From Albirhodobacter sp042466415 (GTDB lineage Bacteria; Pseudomonadota; Alphaproteobacteria; Rhodobacterales; Rhodobacteraceae): a stretch of DNA of 64,000 nt. The position numbers and the translations under genes are program-made. Shown here piece after piece: positions 25,128 through 33,936 of the stretch. Under the pieces are notes generated by a model, which was not told where the DNA came from, did no database searches, and was given only the letters and a program-made list of their open reading frames with translations. The stretch covers positions 186,001 to 250,000 of the forward strand of contig NZ_JAXHCH010000001.1 in assembly GCF_042466415.1 (NCBI RefSeq). The letters are read 5' to 3'. How positions within the stretch are numbered: position 1 is the stretch's first letter; each line of letters begins with the position of its first letter.

Positions 25128-27713
25128 ATGAGCCGTGCCGGTTTGTCTCGATTGCGCGGCTTCGCCCCGATCGTTCTTGGCCTCGCGCTATTCGGGGCTG
25201 GCCTTTGGGCAATGTACCGGCTTTTGCGGCCCGTGGATGCGCAAGATGTCATCGCGCAAATCCGGGCCTTGCCGCTCTCCGTGATGCTAATTGCGATTGC
25301 CGCGACCGCCCTCGCCTACCTCGCATTGATTGGCTACGATTGGTGGGCGCTCCGCTATCTGGACAAAAAGCTCCCCCCGCGCACCGTCGTCTTGGGCGGC
25401 TTTCTCGGTTACGCATTCGGCAACACCATCGGGATCAGCGTGATTTCGGGGGGCGCGGTGCGCTACCGGATTTACTCCGCCTTCGGCCTCAACGCCTTTG
25501 ATGTTGCGACGCTGTCCTCCTACATCGCCCTCGCCATGGGAACGGGCCTTACCCTTGTCGGCCTGCTCGCGCTTGGCGTGCACCCCGCGGCGCTTGCTGC
25601 GGTTTTGCCCTTACCCGAGACGATGATCCGTTGGGGCGCATTGGTTGGCGCCTTTACGACGATGGGCGGGCTTCTCGCCCTTTCGATCAGCAAACGCAGC
25701 CTGACACTCGGCGCCCGAAAAATCACGATGCCCTCGCCGCAAATCCTCGCAGGGCAATTGTTTGTCGCCCTTGTCAATTCCACGATGGCCGCACTCGCCC
25801 TTTGGATCTTGCTGCCCGCAGGCGCGCCTGATTTTGGGTCGTTCCTCGCAATCTACGCCGCCGCAACGATGGTCGGGGTTCTCTCGCATGTCCCGGGCGG
25901 GGTCGGTGTATTTGAAAGCGTCGTGCTCGCGGCGATGCCCAAAGACATCCCCGTAACCGAGCTCGCCGCTGCACTTTTGATGTTCCGCATGGTGTATTTC
26001 CTGCTGCCCTTCGGCATCGCGTTCTTGATCGTTTCTCTCAACGAGGCGCGTCTCGCCGGAGGGTGGGTCGCGCGGGTGTTCGGCGATATCTCCGAGCCGA
26101 TGCGACCCGCGATTAGCGCTCTGGGCGGCGCCGTGCCGTGGCTCGCCGCGCTTTGGGCGCTTGGCTTTGGGGGCTATCTCCTTCTCCTCGCGATGATCCC
26201 TTCTGCAGCGCCCGATGACACCGACGCCGACTTGATCCGCGCGATTTTGCTGGAGGGTGGGACGATGGTCTCAGCCGTGATGGGGATCGTTCTTTTGATT
26301 TTGTCACACGGCCTGATCCGCCGGATCGAGGGCGCGTTTTGGCTAACGGTCGCCGCCCTCGGCGGGGGCGCAATTGCGGCCCTGCTCAACGATCTCGATC
26401 TCAGCAGCGCAGCTCTCCTGAGTGTCGCCGCTGTCGCCCTACTGCCCTTCCGGCCTGAGTTCCATCGCCACGCGAAAATAACCGAAGGTGTCTTTAGCGC
26501 CTCGTGGTTTGCAACGATCTCCGCTGTCATCCTTGCAACGGCCAGCTTTTTCTTCTTCGTTCACGAGGCAACGCCCTATTCACAAGCGTTCTGGACGGAG
26601 TTCACGCATGACGCCAACACCCCCCGCGCTTTCCGTGCGGGGCTGCTTGGCTCCGCGATTTTCTTAGCCTTCTCAATATACCTCGCTTTGCTACCCGCAC
26701 GGCGCAAACCCAGCACCCCTGCCGCCGAAAGCTTGGAGCAAGCCGCACGGATCATCGGCGCCCAGAACGATCCACAAGCCTGCGTGGCCCTGTCAGGCGA
26801 CAAGCAAGTGATGCTGGCAGGAAAAGACGATGCCTTCATCATGTATGGCCGCCAGCGGGCGAATTGGGTCGCATTGGGCGATCCTGTCGGCGCGCCGTCA
26901 GCTGTTCCCGATCTCGCATGGGGGTTTCAAGAAGAAGCATTGCGCGCGGGCGGCAGGCCAATCTTTTACGAAGTCAGCGCGGCCCATCTCCCGCTATGGA
27001 TCGAAATGGGCCTGATTTTGCACAAAGTAGGCGAGGAGGCGGTCGTTCCTTTGCGCGCGTTTTCTCTGGCAGGGGCCAAATTCAAGTCAATGCGCGCGGC
27101 CTTTAACAAATCAGAGCGCGAAGGCATGGCGATGGAGATTCTATCGCCACCCCATTCGCCCGATCTGATCGCCCAGTTGCAAACGGTTTCAGACGCGTGG
27201 CTGACAGGCAAGGCAGGTGCGGAAAAGGGGTTCTCGGTCGGGCGCTTTGATCCCGCCTATCTTGCGCACTTCCCGATTGCGGTTCTGCGCCAGAACAAAG
27301 GCCCGATCATCGCCTTCGCCAATATCCTTGCGCCCGGCGACGGCTCACGTGTCGCCATCGACCTCATGCGGTACCAACCCGCGCAAGCCTCTGGCGTGAT
27401 GGAGTTTCTATTCCTCGCGCTGATCGAGCACTATAAGAGCAAAGGCGCAGCAGAGTTCAGCCTCGGCATCGCCCCGTTGGCAGGGTTGAGCGAACGCAAA
27501 ACCGCCGCGATATGGGATCGTTTCGGGCATCTGATGTTCCGCCACGGCGGCGCGTTCTACAACTTCGCAGGGCTACGCGCTTTCAAACAGAAATTCCGGC
27601 CCGATTGGCGCCCCCGCTACATCGCGCTGCCGCCCTCGGTCTCACCTATGGTGGCAATGACGGATGTCGCGCTGCTGATTGCGGGCGGCGCGCGCGGAGT
27701 TCTCCGCAAATAG
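25128..27713 (+). CDS. mprF: MprF-type phosphatidylglycerol lysyltransferase/flippase
   Basis: This 861-residue protein has an N-terminal integral membrane region up to about residue 530 (flippase-like, with GFLGYAFGNTIGISVISGGAVRYRIYSAFG and SHVPGGVGVFESVVL) and a soluble C-terminal DUF2156 aminoacyl-transferase domain from about 550 (FIMYGRQRANWVALGDPVGAP, KSEREGMAMEI, SLGIAPLAGL). MprF adds lysine or another amino acid from aminoacyl-tRNA to phosphatidylglycerol and moves the product to the outer leaflet, lowering surface charge and raising resistance to cationic peptides. The amino acid used cannot be told from sequence. It is a stand-alone gene with its own upstream region of about 195 bases. 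Confidence 0.92.
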   Translation: MSRAGLSRLRGFAPIVLGLALFGAGLWAMYRLLRPVDAQDVIAQIRALPLSVMLIAIAATALAYLALIGYDWWALRYLDKKLPPRTVVLGGFLGYAFGNTIGISVISGGAVRYRIYSAFGLNAFDVATLSSYIALAMGTGLTLVGLLALGVHPAALAAVLPLPETMIRWGALVGAFTTMGGLLALSISKRSLTLGARKITMPSPQILAGQLFVALVNSTMAALALWILLPAGAPDFGSFLAIYAAATMVGVLSHVPGGVGVFESVVLAAMPKDIPVTELAAALLMFRMVYFLLPFGIAFLIVSLNEARLAGGWVARVFGDISEPMRPAISALGGAVPWLAALWALGFGGYLLLLAMIPSAAPDDTDADLIRAILLEGGTMVSAVMGIVLLILSHGLIRRIEGAFWLTVAALGGGAIAALLNDLDLSSAALLSVAAVALLPFRPEFHRHAKITEGVFSASWFATISAVILATASFFFFVHEATPYSQAFWTEFTHDANTPRAFRAGLLGSAIFLAFSIYLALLPARRKPSTPAAESLEQAARIIGAQNDPQACVALSGDKQVMLAGKDDAFIMYGRQRANWVALGDPVGAPSAVPDLAWGFQEEALRAGGRPIFYEVSAAHLPLWIEMGLILHKVGEEAVVPLRAFSLAGAKFKSMRAAFNKSEREGMAMEILSPPHSPDLIAQLQTVSDAWLTGKAGAEKGFSVGRFDPAYLAHFPIAVLRQNKGPIIAFANILAPGDGSRVAIDLMRYQPAQASGVMEFLFLALIEHYKSKGAAEFSLGIAPLAGLSERKTAAIWDRFGHLMFRHGGAFYNFAGLRAFKQKFRPDWRPRYIALPPSVSPMVAMTDVALLIAGGARGVLRK

Positions 27714-27878
27714 CCGCGTTTTTCGGCGCTTTTGCGTCTGCGCGAGGCCAATCGCCCACAGAGCCCCTAAACTGCGCGTGTCACCCTACGTGATTGCCGC
27801 GCAAGGGCTTTTCATACCGCGGGAATGGTGCATAGACTGGCGGCCAAGAGACGCTTTCAAGCGCAACGGAGACATAAA

Positions 27879-28229
27879 TTGACCGGTTACCTTACCACGC
27901 ATGTCCTTGATACTGCTCGCGGTTGTCCTGCGGACGGGCTTGAGATCACCCTCGTCCGTATTACGGGCGAAACACGTGAGGATATCTGCCGCGTCCGGAC
28001 GAATGCCGACGGCCGCACCGATACACCAATTCTACCTGCTGAGGCTTTCGCGCGCGGCACTTATGAGCTTGTCTTCCACGCGGGCGCGTATCTCGCGCGG
28101 CACGGCGCCCCCTCGGAGATCCCCTTCCTCGATCTCATACCGATCCGCTTCGGGTTGTCGGAAAACCAGCATTATCATGTGCCGCTGTTGCTCTCGCCGT
28201 TCGGATATTCCACCTACCGCGGCAGTTGA
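27879..28229 (+). CDS. uraH: 5-hydroxyisourate hydrolase (transthyretin-like)
   Basis: This 116-residue protein acts after urate oxidation, hydrolysing 5-hydroxyisourate. It carries the family marks GYLTTHVLDTARGCPADGL (catalytic His), the IPIRFGL segment with catalytic Arg, HYHVPLLLSPFGYSTYRGS and the C-terminal YRGS signature. The start is taken as TTG at 27879 because GGAG lies 7 bases before it and the protein then begins exactly at the family's N-terminus; an ATG at 27825 would add 18 basic residues. The urate hydroxylase gene follows 37 bases later, so substrate and product enzymes are paired. Confidence 0.9.
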   Translation: MTGYLTTHVLDTARGCPADGLEITLVRITGETREDICRVRTNADGRTDTPILPAEAFARGTYELVFHAGAYLARHGAPSEIPFLDLIPIRFGLSENQHYHVPLLLSPFGYSTYRGS

Positions 28230-28266
28230 TCCGCCCCCTTAAACATTCCGCGCATCAGGAGGACCG

Positions 28267-29505
28267 ATGCAAGATTTTCCACTGATTTGGGATTGGATTG
28301 GTTTCGCGATCCGCTGGCTTCATGTCATCACGGCGATGGCGTGGATCGGCTCGTCGTTTTACTTCATCGCTCTCGATCTCGGACTGCGTAAAGCGCCTGA
28401 CCTTCCCGCCGGTGCGCAGGGCGAGGAATGGCAAGTTCATGGCGGCGGGTTCTACCACATCCGTAAATACAACGTGGCCCCCGCCGCAATGCCCGAGCAT
28501 CTGATTTGGTTCAAATGGGAAAGCTACAGCACATGGCTGTCCGGCGCCGCGCTGTTGATGGTGGTTTATTGGCTGGGGGGGGATCTGTTCCTACTGGATC
28601 CGGCGAAGGCCGATCTCGCGCTGTGGCAGGGCGTTGCACTTTCGGCGGGCTCGCTGACGCTTGGCTGGCTGATCTATGACAGGCTGTGCAAATCCCGCCT
28701 CGGGAACCACCCCACCGCCCTGATGATCTTGCTGTTCATCCTGCTGCTCGCGATGGGCTACGGGTATGATCAGATCTTCTCGGGGCGTGCGACACTCTTG
28801 CACCTCGGCGCATTCACCGCGACGATCATGACTGGCAACGTGTTTTTCATCATCATGCCGAACCAACGGATCGTGGTCGCGGATCTACAAGCGGGCCGCA
28901 CGCCCGATGCCAAATACGGCAAAATCGCCAAACTGCGCTCGACGCATAACAATTACCTCACGCTGCCGGTCGTGTTTCTGATGCTGTCAAACCACGCGCC
29001 GCTCGCGTTTTCTTCCCCCTATAATTGGGTGATTGCAGGTCTGGTGTTCCTCATGGGGGTGAGCATCCGACATTTCTTCAACACCAAACACGCCGGAAAA
29101 CCCGCGCCGCATTGGGCTCTGGCCATCGCCGCTTTCTTGCTCATCGCTGTGATGTGGATCTCGACCGCACCCCTCAACTATGAAAGTTTGGAGGCCTCGG
29201 AGGCCCGCGCCCTGTCCACACAAGAGCAACTCTTCGCGCAGGCGGAGGGGTTCGAAACCGTTGCCGATATCACTATGGGGCGGTGTTCAATGTGCCACGC
29301 GCGTGAACCTGCCTTCGACGGCATCCACCGCGCGCCGCGCGGTGTGTTGCTGGAAACACCCGCCGATATCGCGCGAGCTGCTAAGGTGATCTACCTTCAG
29401 GCGGGTGTGACTAATGCGATGCCTCCTGCAAATGCCAGCTTCATGGAGGCCGAGGAGCGTCTCGCGATCATCCGCTGGTATCGTGCCGCGCAGGCAGGGT
29501 CGTGA
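28267..29505 (+). CDS. puuD: Membrane urate hydroxylase with C-terminal cytochrome c domain (PuuD)
   Basis: This 412-residue protein has about eight membrane segments (IRWLHVITAMAWIGSSFYFIALD near the start, THNNYLTLPVVFLMLSNH in the middle), matching the urate hydroxylase family. The C-terminal soluble domain contains the heme-binding CSMCH and a later Met-containing segment (GVTNAMPPANASFM). It oxidises urate to 5-hydroxyisourate and passes electrons to the respiratory chain instead of making H2O2. An AGGAGG lies just before the ATG. It is not related to the polyamine hydrolase also named PuuD. The OHCU decarboxylase (uraD) and allantoin genes are not seen nearby. Confidence 0.92.
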   Translation: MQDFPLIWDWIGFAIRWLHVITAMAWIGSSFYFIALDLGLRKAPDLPAGAQGEEWQVHGGGFYHIRKYNVAPAAMPEHLIWFKWESYSTWLSGAALLMVVYWLGGDLFLLDPAKADLALWQGVALSAGSLTLGWLIYDRLCKSRLGNHPTALMILLFILLLAMGYGYDQIFSGRATLLHLGAFTATIMTGNVFFIIMPNQRIVVADLQAGRTPDAKYGKIAKLRSTHNNYLTLPVVFLMLSNHAPLAFSSPYNWVIAGLVFLMGVSIRHFFNTKHAGKPAPHWALAIAAFLLIAVMWISTAPLNYESLEASEARALSTQEQLFAQAEGFETVADITMGRCSMCHAREPAFDGIHRAPRGVLLETPADIARAAKVIYLQAGVTNAMPPANASFMEAEERLAIIRWYRAAQAGS

Positions 29506-29584
29506 TCTCTGCGATCGGCACATGTTCTGGCCGCCGTGTCTCGTTTCACTTATAGCGGTTGCGGGCGGATAGAGAGGTTACACC

Positions 29585-30160
29585 ATGAAAGATCGGGCTG
29601 AACTCGCGGAAAGACTTGCCACGCGCCTTAAAGACGAGCGCGCGTCAAAAGGGCTGAGCCTTGATGCCCTCTCGAAACTCTCCGGTGTCTCGCGATCCAT
29701 GCTGAGCCAGATTGAGCGCGGCGAATCCAGCCCGACTGTCGCGATTTTGTGGAACCTCACGCGCGCCCTGAATATTGATTTTTCCACCCTCTTGGATCAG
29801 AGCGCGCAATCTTCGCAACCTATCCTTGAGGTCCTGACCGCGCATAATACGCCCGTGATCCGCAATCACGAAGCCGATTGCGAGATCCGCATTTTGAGCA
29901 GTGTCGATGCTGTGGGCGAGACGGAAGTCTACGATATCCGCTTTGGCCAGGACGCCACATTGGATAGTGCGCCGCATGAAACGGGCACGATCGAGCATCT
30001 GACCGTGCTCGAGGGCAGCTTGCTTGTCACCTCCGCGGACCAAACCGTGACCGCATCCCTCGGCGACACGATCCGGTATCGCGCCGATCTCGCGCATACG
30101 ATCCGCGCGCTCGCCCCTTCGCGCGCGTTACTGATCGTAAAAGCATCTCTTGACGCATGA
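29585..30160 (+). CDS. XRE-family regulator with cupin domain
   Basis: This 191-residue protein has an N-terminal helix-turn-helix (residues 10-65, RLKDERASKGLSLDALSKLSGVSRSMLSQIERGESSPT) and a C-terminal cupin barrel (HETGTIEHLTVLEGSLLVT, LGDTIRYRADLAHTIRAL). This layout is common among regulators of amino-acid, amine and purine catabolism, with the cupin sensing a small ligand. It lies between the urate genes and the threonine genes, 80 bases after puuD, so either set could be its target. Confidence 0.88.
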   Translation: MKDRAELAERLATRLKDERASKGLSLDALSKLSGVSRSMLSQIERGESSPTVAILWNLTRALNIDFSTLLDQSAQSSQPILEVLTAHNTPVIRNHEADCEIRILSSVDAVGETEVYDIRFGQDATLDSAPHETGTIEHLTVLEGSLLVTSADQTVTASLGDTIRYRADLAHTIRALAPSRALLIVKASLDA

Positions 30161-30275
30161 CAATATAACGGATTAATGTGCCGCTAAACCGGATGCACGG
30201 CGTTCTGCCGCATCCTTACCGGCGCAAACTCCGCGCTCCAATCTGAGGCGCATCCCGCGCGAAGTGAGGGCTATC

Positions 30276-31469
30276 ATGTCGACCGCGTTCCTGACCCATC
30301 TCACCGCAACGCTCAACGAGATCGAGCAAGACGGGCTCTACAAACGCGAACGAATGATCACCTCGCCCCAATCGGGGCGGATAACGGTCGGGGCGCAAGA
30401 CCGTCCGATGATCAATTTATGTGCGAATAACTATCTCGGATTGGCGGATCATCCCGATTTGATCCGCGCGGCCACGCAAGCCATGCAAGATAACGGATTT
30501 GGCATGGCCTCTGTCCGCTTTATCTGCGGGACACAAGAGTTGCACCGATCTTTGGAAAAATCGCTCGCGGACTTCCTCGGGAAAGACGATTCCATCTTGT
30601 TCGCGGCCTGCTTCGACGCGAACGGCGGCCTGTTTGAACCCCTCCTCGGGCCTGAGGATGCGATCATTTCGGATGCGCTGAATCACGCGTCGATCATTGA
30701 CGGTATCCGGCTGTGCAAGGCGAAACGCTACCGCTATGCCAACTCCGATATGGACGATCTGCGGGCGCAGCTTATGGCCGCACGGGCGGATGGCGCGCGT
30801 CATATCATGATCGCAACCGACGGCGTGTTCTCGATGGATGGCTATCTTGCCAATCTCCCCGAGATCACCGCGCTCGCGCAGGAATTTGACGCTGTCGTGA
30901 TGGTGGATGATTGCCATTCGACAGGGTTTATGGGGCCGCACGGCGCCGGAACCCCCGCCTATTTCGGGGTCGATGTCGATATTTTGACGGGAACTTTGGG
31001 AAAGGCCTTGGGGGGCGCTTTAGGGGGCTACGTCGCTGGTCCGCAATCGGTCATTGATCTTCTCCGGCAACGCGCCCGCCCCTATCTGTTCTCAAACGCG
31101 CTCCCGCCTGCGATCACGGCGGCGGGGCTTGAGGCGCTGCGTCTGGTTCGCGAAGGCGACGATTTACGCGCGCAGCTCGTCGAGAATACCACCTACTGGC
31201 GCGCAGGTCTGACGGCGCTTGGCTTCGATTTGCTGGCGGGCGAGCATGCGATTGTTCCGGTCATGCTTTATGATGCCAAGCTCGCGCAAGACATGGCCGC
31301 CCGCCTTGACGAATTGGGTGTTTTCGTCGCGGGGTTCTTCTTCCCCGTTGTTCCAAAAGGCCAAGCCCGCATCCGCACGCAGATGAGTGCCGCCCTCACG
31401 CGCGATGATCTCGACGCCGCGCTCAACGCTTTCGCGCTCGCAGGACGCGAATTGGGAGTGATCAAATGA
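30276..31469 (+). CDS. kbl: Glycine C-acetyltransferase (2-amino-3-ketobutyrate CoA ligase)
   Basis: This 397-residue PLP enzyme cleaves 2-amino-3-oxobutyrate with CoA to glycine and acetyl-CoA, the second step of threonine breakdown through threonine dehydrogenase. Signatures are NLCANNYLGLADHP, FDANGGLFEPLLG, DALNHASIIDGIRLCKAKRY, VDDCHSTGFMG, and the PLP lysine in TGTLGKALGGALGGY. The ATG at 30276 with GTGAGGG upstream is preferred to the GTG 12 bases earlier. It overlaps tdh by 4 bases (ATGA), so both are made together. Confidence 0.94.
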   Translation: MSTAFLTHLTATLNEIEQDGLYKRERMITSPQSGRITVGAQDRPMINLCANNYLGLADHPDLIRAATQAMQDNGFGMASVRFICGTQELHRSLEKSLADFLGKDDSILFAACFDANGGLFEPLLGPEDAIISDALNHASIIDGIRLCKAKRYRYANSDMDDLRAQLMAARADGARHIMIATDGVFSMDGYLANLPEITALAQEFDAVVMVDDCHSTGFMGPHGAGTPAYFGVDVDILTGTLGKALGGALGGYVAGPQSVIDLLRQRARPYLFSNALPPAITAAGLEALRLVREGDDLRAQLVENTTYWRAGLTALGFDLLAGEHAIVPVMLYDAKLAQDMAARLDELGVFVAGFFFPVVPKGQARIRTQMSAALTRDDLDAALNAFALAGRELGVIK

Positions 31470-32515
31470 CCAGCCCTCGAAACACCATGCGCGCCTTGGA
31501 AAAATCCCGCCCCGAAGAAGGGCTGTGGGCCGTTCAAGCCCCTGCGCCCGAGATAGGCCCCGATGATGTGCTGATCCGCGTCAAAAAAACGGGGATCTGC
31601 GGCACGGATATTCACATCTGGAATTGGGATGATTGGGCGGCTCATACGGTGCCGACGCCGATGATCACAGGTCACGAATTTGCGGGCGAGATCGTCGAGA
31701 TCGGGCGCAATGTCACGGGGTTGGAGATTGGGCAGCGTTGCTCCGGCGAGGGGCATCTGATCGGCTCGGCAAGCCGGCAATCGCGGGCGGGCAAGTTCCA
31801 TCTCGATCCCGGCACGCGCGGCATTGGCGTGAATGTGCAAGGCGCCTTCGCGGAATATCTGCGCCTGCCGGCATTCAACGTGATCCCCTTGCCCGAAGAT
31901 ATCACGGATGACATCGGCGCGATCCTTGATCCTTTGGGCAACGCCGTCCACACGGCGCTAAGCTTCAATCTCTTGGGCGAAGACGTGTTGATCACCGGCG
32001 CAGGCCCGATCGGCATCATGGCAGCCGCCGTCGCTCGGCACGCTGGCGCGCGCAATGTCGTGCTCACGGACCTGAATGCCGATCGACTGGAACTCGCCGC
32101 GCAAGTTGCGCCAACAGTCCGCACCGTGAACGTCGCCCAAGAAGATCTGCGCGATGTGATCCACTCCTTGGGGATGAAGCAAGGCTTCGACGTCGGCTTG
32201 GAAATGTCAGGCAGTCAGGCGGCCCTCGATCAAATGATCGAAGCGCTGGTGATGGGCGGCAAAATCGCGCTTCTCGGTATTCCTCCCGGCAAATCACCCG
32301 TCGATTGGAGCCGCATCGTGTTCAAGGCCATCACCCTGAAAGGTGTCTACGGGCGCGAGATGTTTGAGACGTGGTATAAGATGATCGCCATGTTGCAAAA
32401 CGGCCTCGATGTTTCGCGCGTGATCACGCATCGCTTCGACGTTGCCGATTTCCAAGACGGGTTCGCGGCGATGAAATCCGGAAAATCGGGCAAGGTCGTT
32501 CTGAACTGGGCTTGA
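31466..32515 (+). CDS. tdh: L-threonine 3-dehydrogenase lacking structural-zinc cysteines
   Basis: This 349-residue zinc alcohol-dehydrogenase-family protein oxidises L-threonine to 2-amino-3-oxobutyrate with NAD+. The catalytic zinc ligands are kept (Cys45 in TGICGTDIH, His70-Glu71 in GHEFAGE), as is the NAD motif ITGAGPIGIMAAAVARH and the C-terminal KGVYGREMFETWYKM typical of Tdh. The four cysteines that hold the structural zinc in the E. coli enzyme are replaced by Gly100, Ser103, Ser106 and Asp114 in EGHLIGSASRQSRAGKFHLD. The rest is highly Tdh-like, so the enzyme is probably active without the second zinc. It is coupled to kbl. Confidence 0.93.
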   Translation: MTSPRNTMRALEKSRPEEGLWAVQAPAPEIGPDDVLIRVKKTGICGTDIHIWNWDDWAAHTVPTPMITGHEFAGEIVEIGRNVTGLEIGQRCSGEGHLIGSASRQSRAGKFHLDPGTRGIGVNVQGAFAEYLRLPAFNVIPLPEDITDDIGAILDPLGNAVHTALSFNLLGEDVLITGAGPIGIMAAAVARHAGARNVVLTDLNADRLELAAQVAPTVRTVNVAQEDLRDVIHSLGMKQGFDVGLEMSGSQAALDQMIEALVMGGKIALLGIPPGKSPVDWSRIVFKAITLKGVYGREMFETWYKMIAMLQNGLDVSRVITHRFDVADFQDGFAAMKSGKSGKVVLNWA

Positions 32516-32519
32516 GTGC

Positions 32520-32978
32520 CTACGCTCCGGTCGGGACGACGAGCCCCGTCTTGACCGGATCAAGCACAACATTTGTATTGATCCGCCGGATTTGCGGGTT
32601 CTCCGCCATCAACCGCGTTGCGAGCGCGTCATAGGCGACGACATCGCGCGCCTTAATTACCGCAATCAGGTCAACCGATCCGGTAACATAGTATAATTGT
32701 TGGATGTTTTCACATTCCTTCGCCCAAGCACGCAAGCTTCCGACGGCGTCGGGCAACTCTCGCGCGATTTCCAATCCCGCGATGAACGTCATTGTTGGGC
32801 CAAGCCTCTCGGCATCCACCACCGCGACTTCCGCCGTAATAATCTGTTCGTGACGTAGATTGCGGATACGTCGTTGTACCGCCGAGGCTGAGAGACCGAT
32901 CTGATCCGCAATGAATTCGGCGCGCAATGTGCAATCGCGCTGCATTAAATTGAGAATCTTCCGGTCGAATTCATCCAT
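32520..32978 (-). CDS. Lrp/AsnC-family transcriptional regulator
   Basis: This 152-residue protein has a winged helix-turn-helix (DEFDRKILNLMQRDCTLRAEFIADQIGLSASAVQRRIRNL) and an AsnC/RAM ligand domain (VTGSVDLIAVIKARDVVAYDAL). The ATG at 32978 is preferred because GGGAG lies 6 bases before it; the ATG at 32984 has no room for a binding site, and a longer frame to 33128 adds unsupported residues. It ends 5 bases from the tdh stop in convergent orientation. Amino-acid control of the threonine genes is plausible but not shown. Confidence 0.9.
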   Translation of the reverse strand: MDEFDRKILNLMQRDCTLRAEFIADQIGLSASAVQRRIRNLRHEQIITAEVAVVDAERLGPTMTFIAGLEIARELPDAVGSLRAWAKECENIQQLYYVTGSVDLIAVIKARDVVAYDALATRLMAENPQIRRINTNVVLDPVKTGLVVPTGA

Positions 32979-33086
32979 CTTCATCTCCCGCCGCCCGAAA
33001 ATGCGGGACGAACATCTAGGCCATACCCTAACGTCAAGCGTCGTAAATCTGCAAGGTGGATATATATTTAAGGCCGATGAACACAT

Positions 33087-33116
33087 AGAAAAAGCCCCGC
33101 CAAACCGGCGGGGCTT
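33087..33116 (-). terminator. Rho-independent terminator after ribH
   Basis: On the minus strand AAGCCCCGCC pairs with GGCGGGGCTT over a 5-base loop, followed by TTTTTC. It lies 37 bases past the ribH stop and closes the riboswitch-ribH transcript. Confidence 0.88.
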
Positions 33117-33152
33117 AAAACATATCAATCGGCCCGTTCAGGGCTGGCGCGA

Positions 33153-33626
33153 TTAGGCCGCGCGGGTGATGACACCCTCATCTTCCATGCTGGCGTTCAG
33201 CTCGACGATTTGCATCGCAGCGTCTGCGGCTTCGCGGCCTTTGCCAAGGAAGTGATTGAAGTAGAAGGTTTCATGCTCCGATTTCGGCTGGAAATGGTGC
33301 GGCGTCAACGACACGGAGAAGACCGGAACTTCCGTCTTCAGCTGAACATCCATCAACCCTGTGACGACGGCTGCCGCGACGAAGTCATGGCGATAGATAC
33401 CGCCATCAACCACCAAAGCCGAGGCCGCAATACCAGCATATTTTCCAGTTTTTGCGAGTTTTTGTGCCACCAAAGGCATCTCGAAGGCGCCGGGAACATC
33501 AAAGGCTTCCACAACTGCCGTCGGATCCAATTCGGCGATCCGCTGTTTAAAACCGAGATACGCCTGATCGACGATATCGGCATGCCAACGTGCCTTAATG
33601 AAGGCGAATTTGAGGGATTTTGTCAT
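33153..33626 (-). CDS. ribH: 6,7-dimethyl-8-ribityllumazine synthase (RibH2 type)
   Basis: This 157-residue protein makes the riboflavin precursor 6,7-dimethyl-8-ribityllumazine. Conserved parts are ARWHADIVDQAYLGF, VEAFDVPGAFEMPLVAQKLA, and the RibH2-like stretch DGGIYRHDFVAAAVVTGLMDVQL with VSLTPHHFQ. The sequence resembles the RibH2 form of Brucella and rhizobia more than the classic icosahedral RibH. The ATG at 33626 is chosen because AAAGGA precedes it and it matches the family N-terminus. It is transcribed alone behind an FMN riboswitch, apart from other rib genes. Confidence 0.92.
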   Translation of the reverse strand: MTKSLKFAFIKARWHADIVDQAYLGFKQRIAELDPTAVVEAFDVPGAFEMPLVAQKLAKTGKYAGIAASALVVDGGIYRHDFVAAAVVTGLMDVQLKTEVPVFSVSLTPHHFQPKSEHETFYFNHFLGKGREAADAAMQIVELNASMEDEGVITRAA

Positions 33627-33697
33627 AGCTCGTGATCCTTTCAAAATGACAAGATCCCCAGAGCGCAAGCAACGCACGGAATACTCCCGTCCGTCAC

Positions 33698-33829
<132 letters not shown>

Positions 33830-33936
33830 AGGTAAAGGCTAGTGTCTCATTGCGGGGGTGTCAAATGGATCATGCGCAATTGTGAGGCGGCGTGATCGAA
33901 TTACGCGAATTTTCACCTATCAGTTGGGTGGCACCG

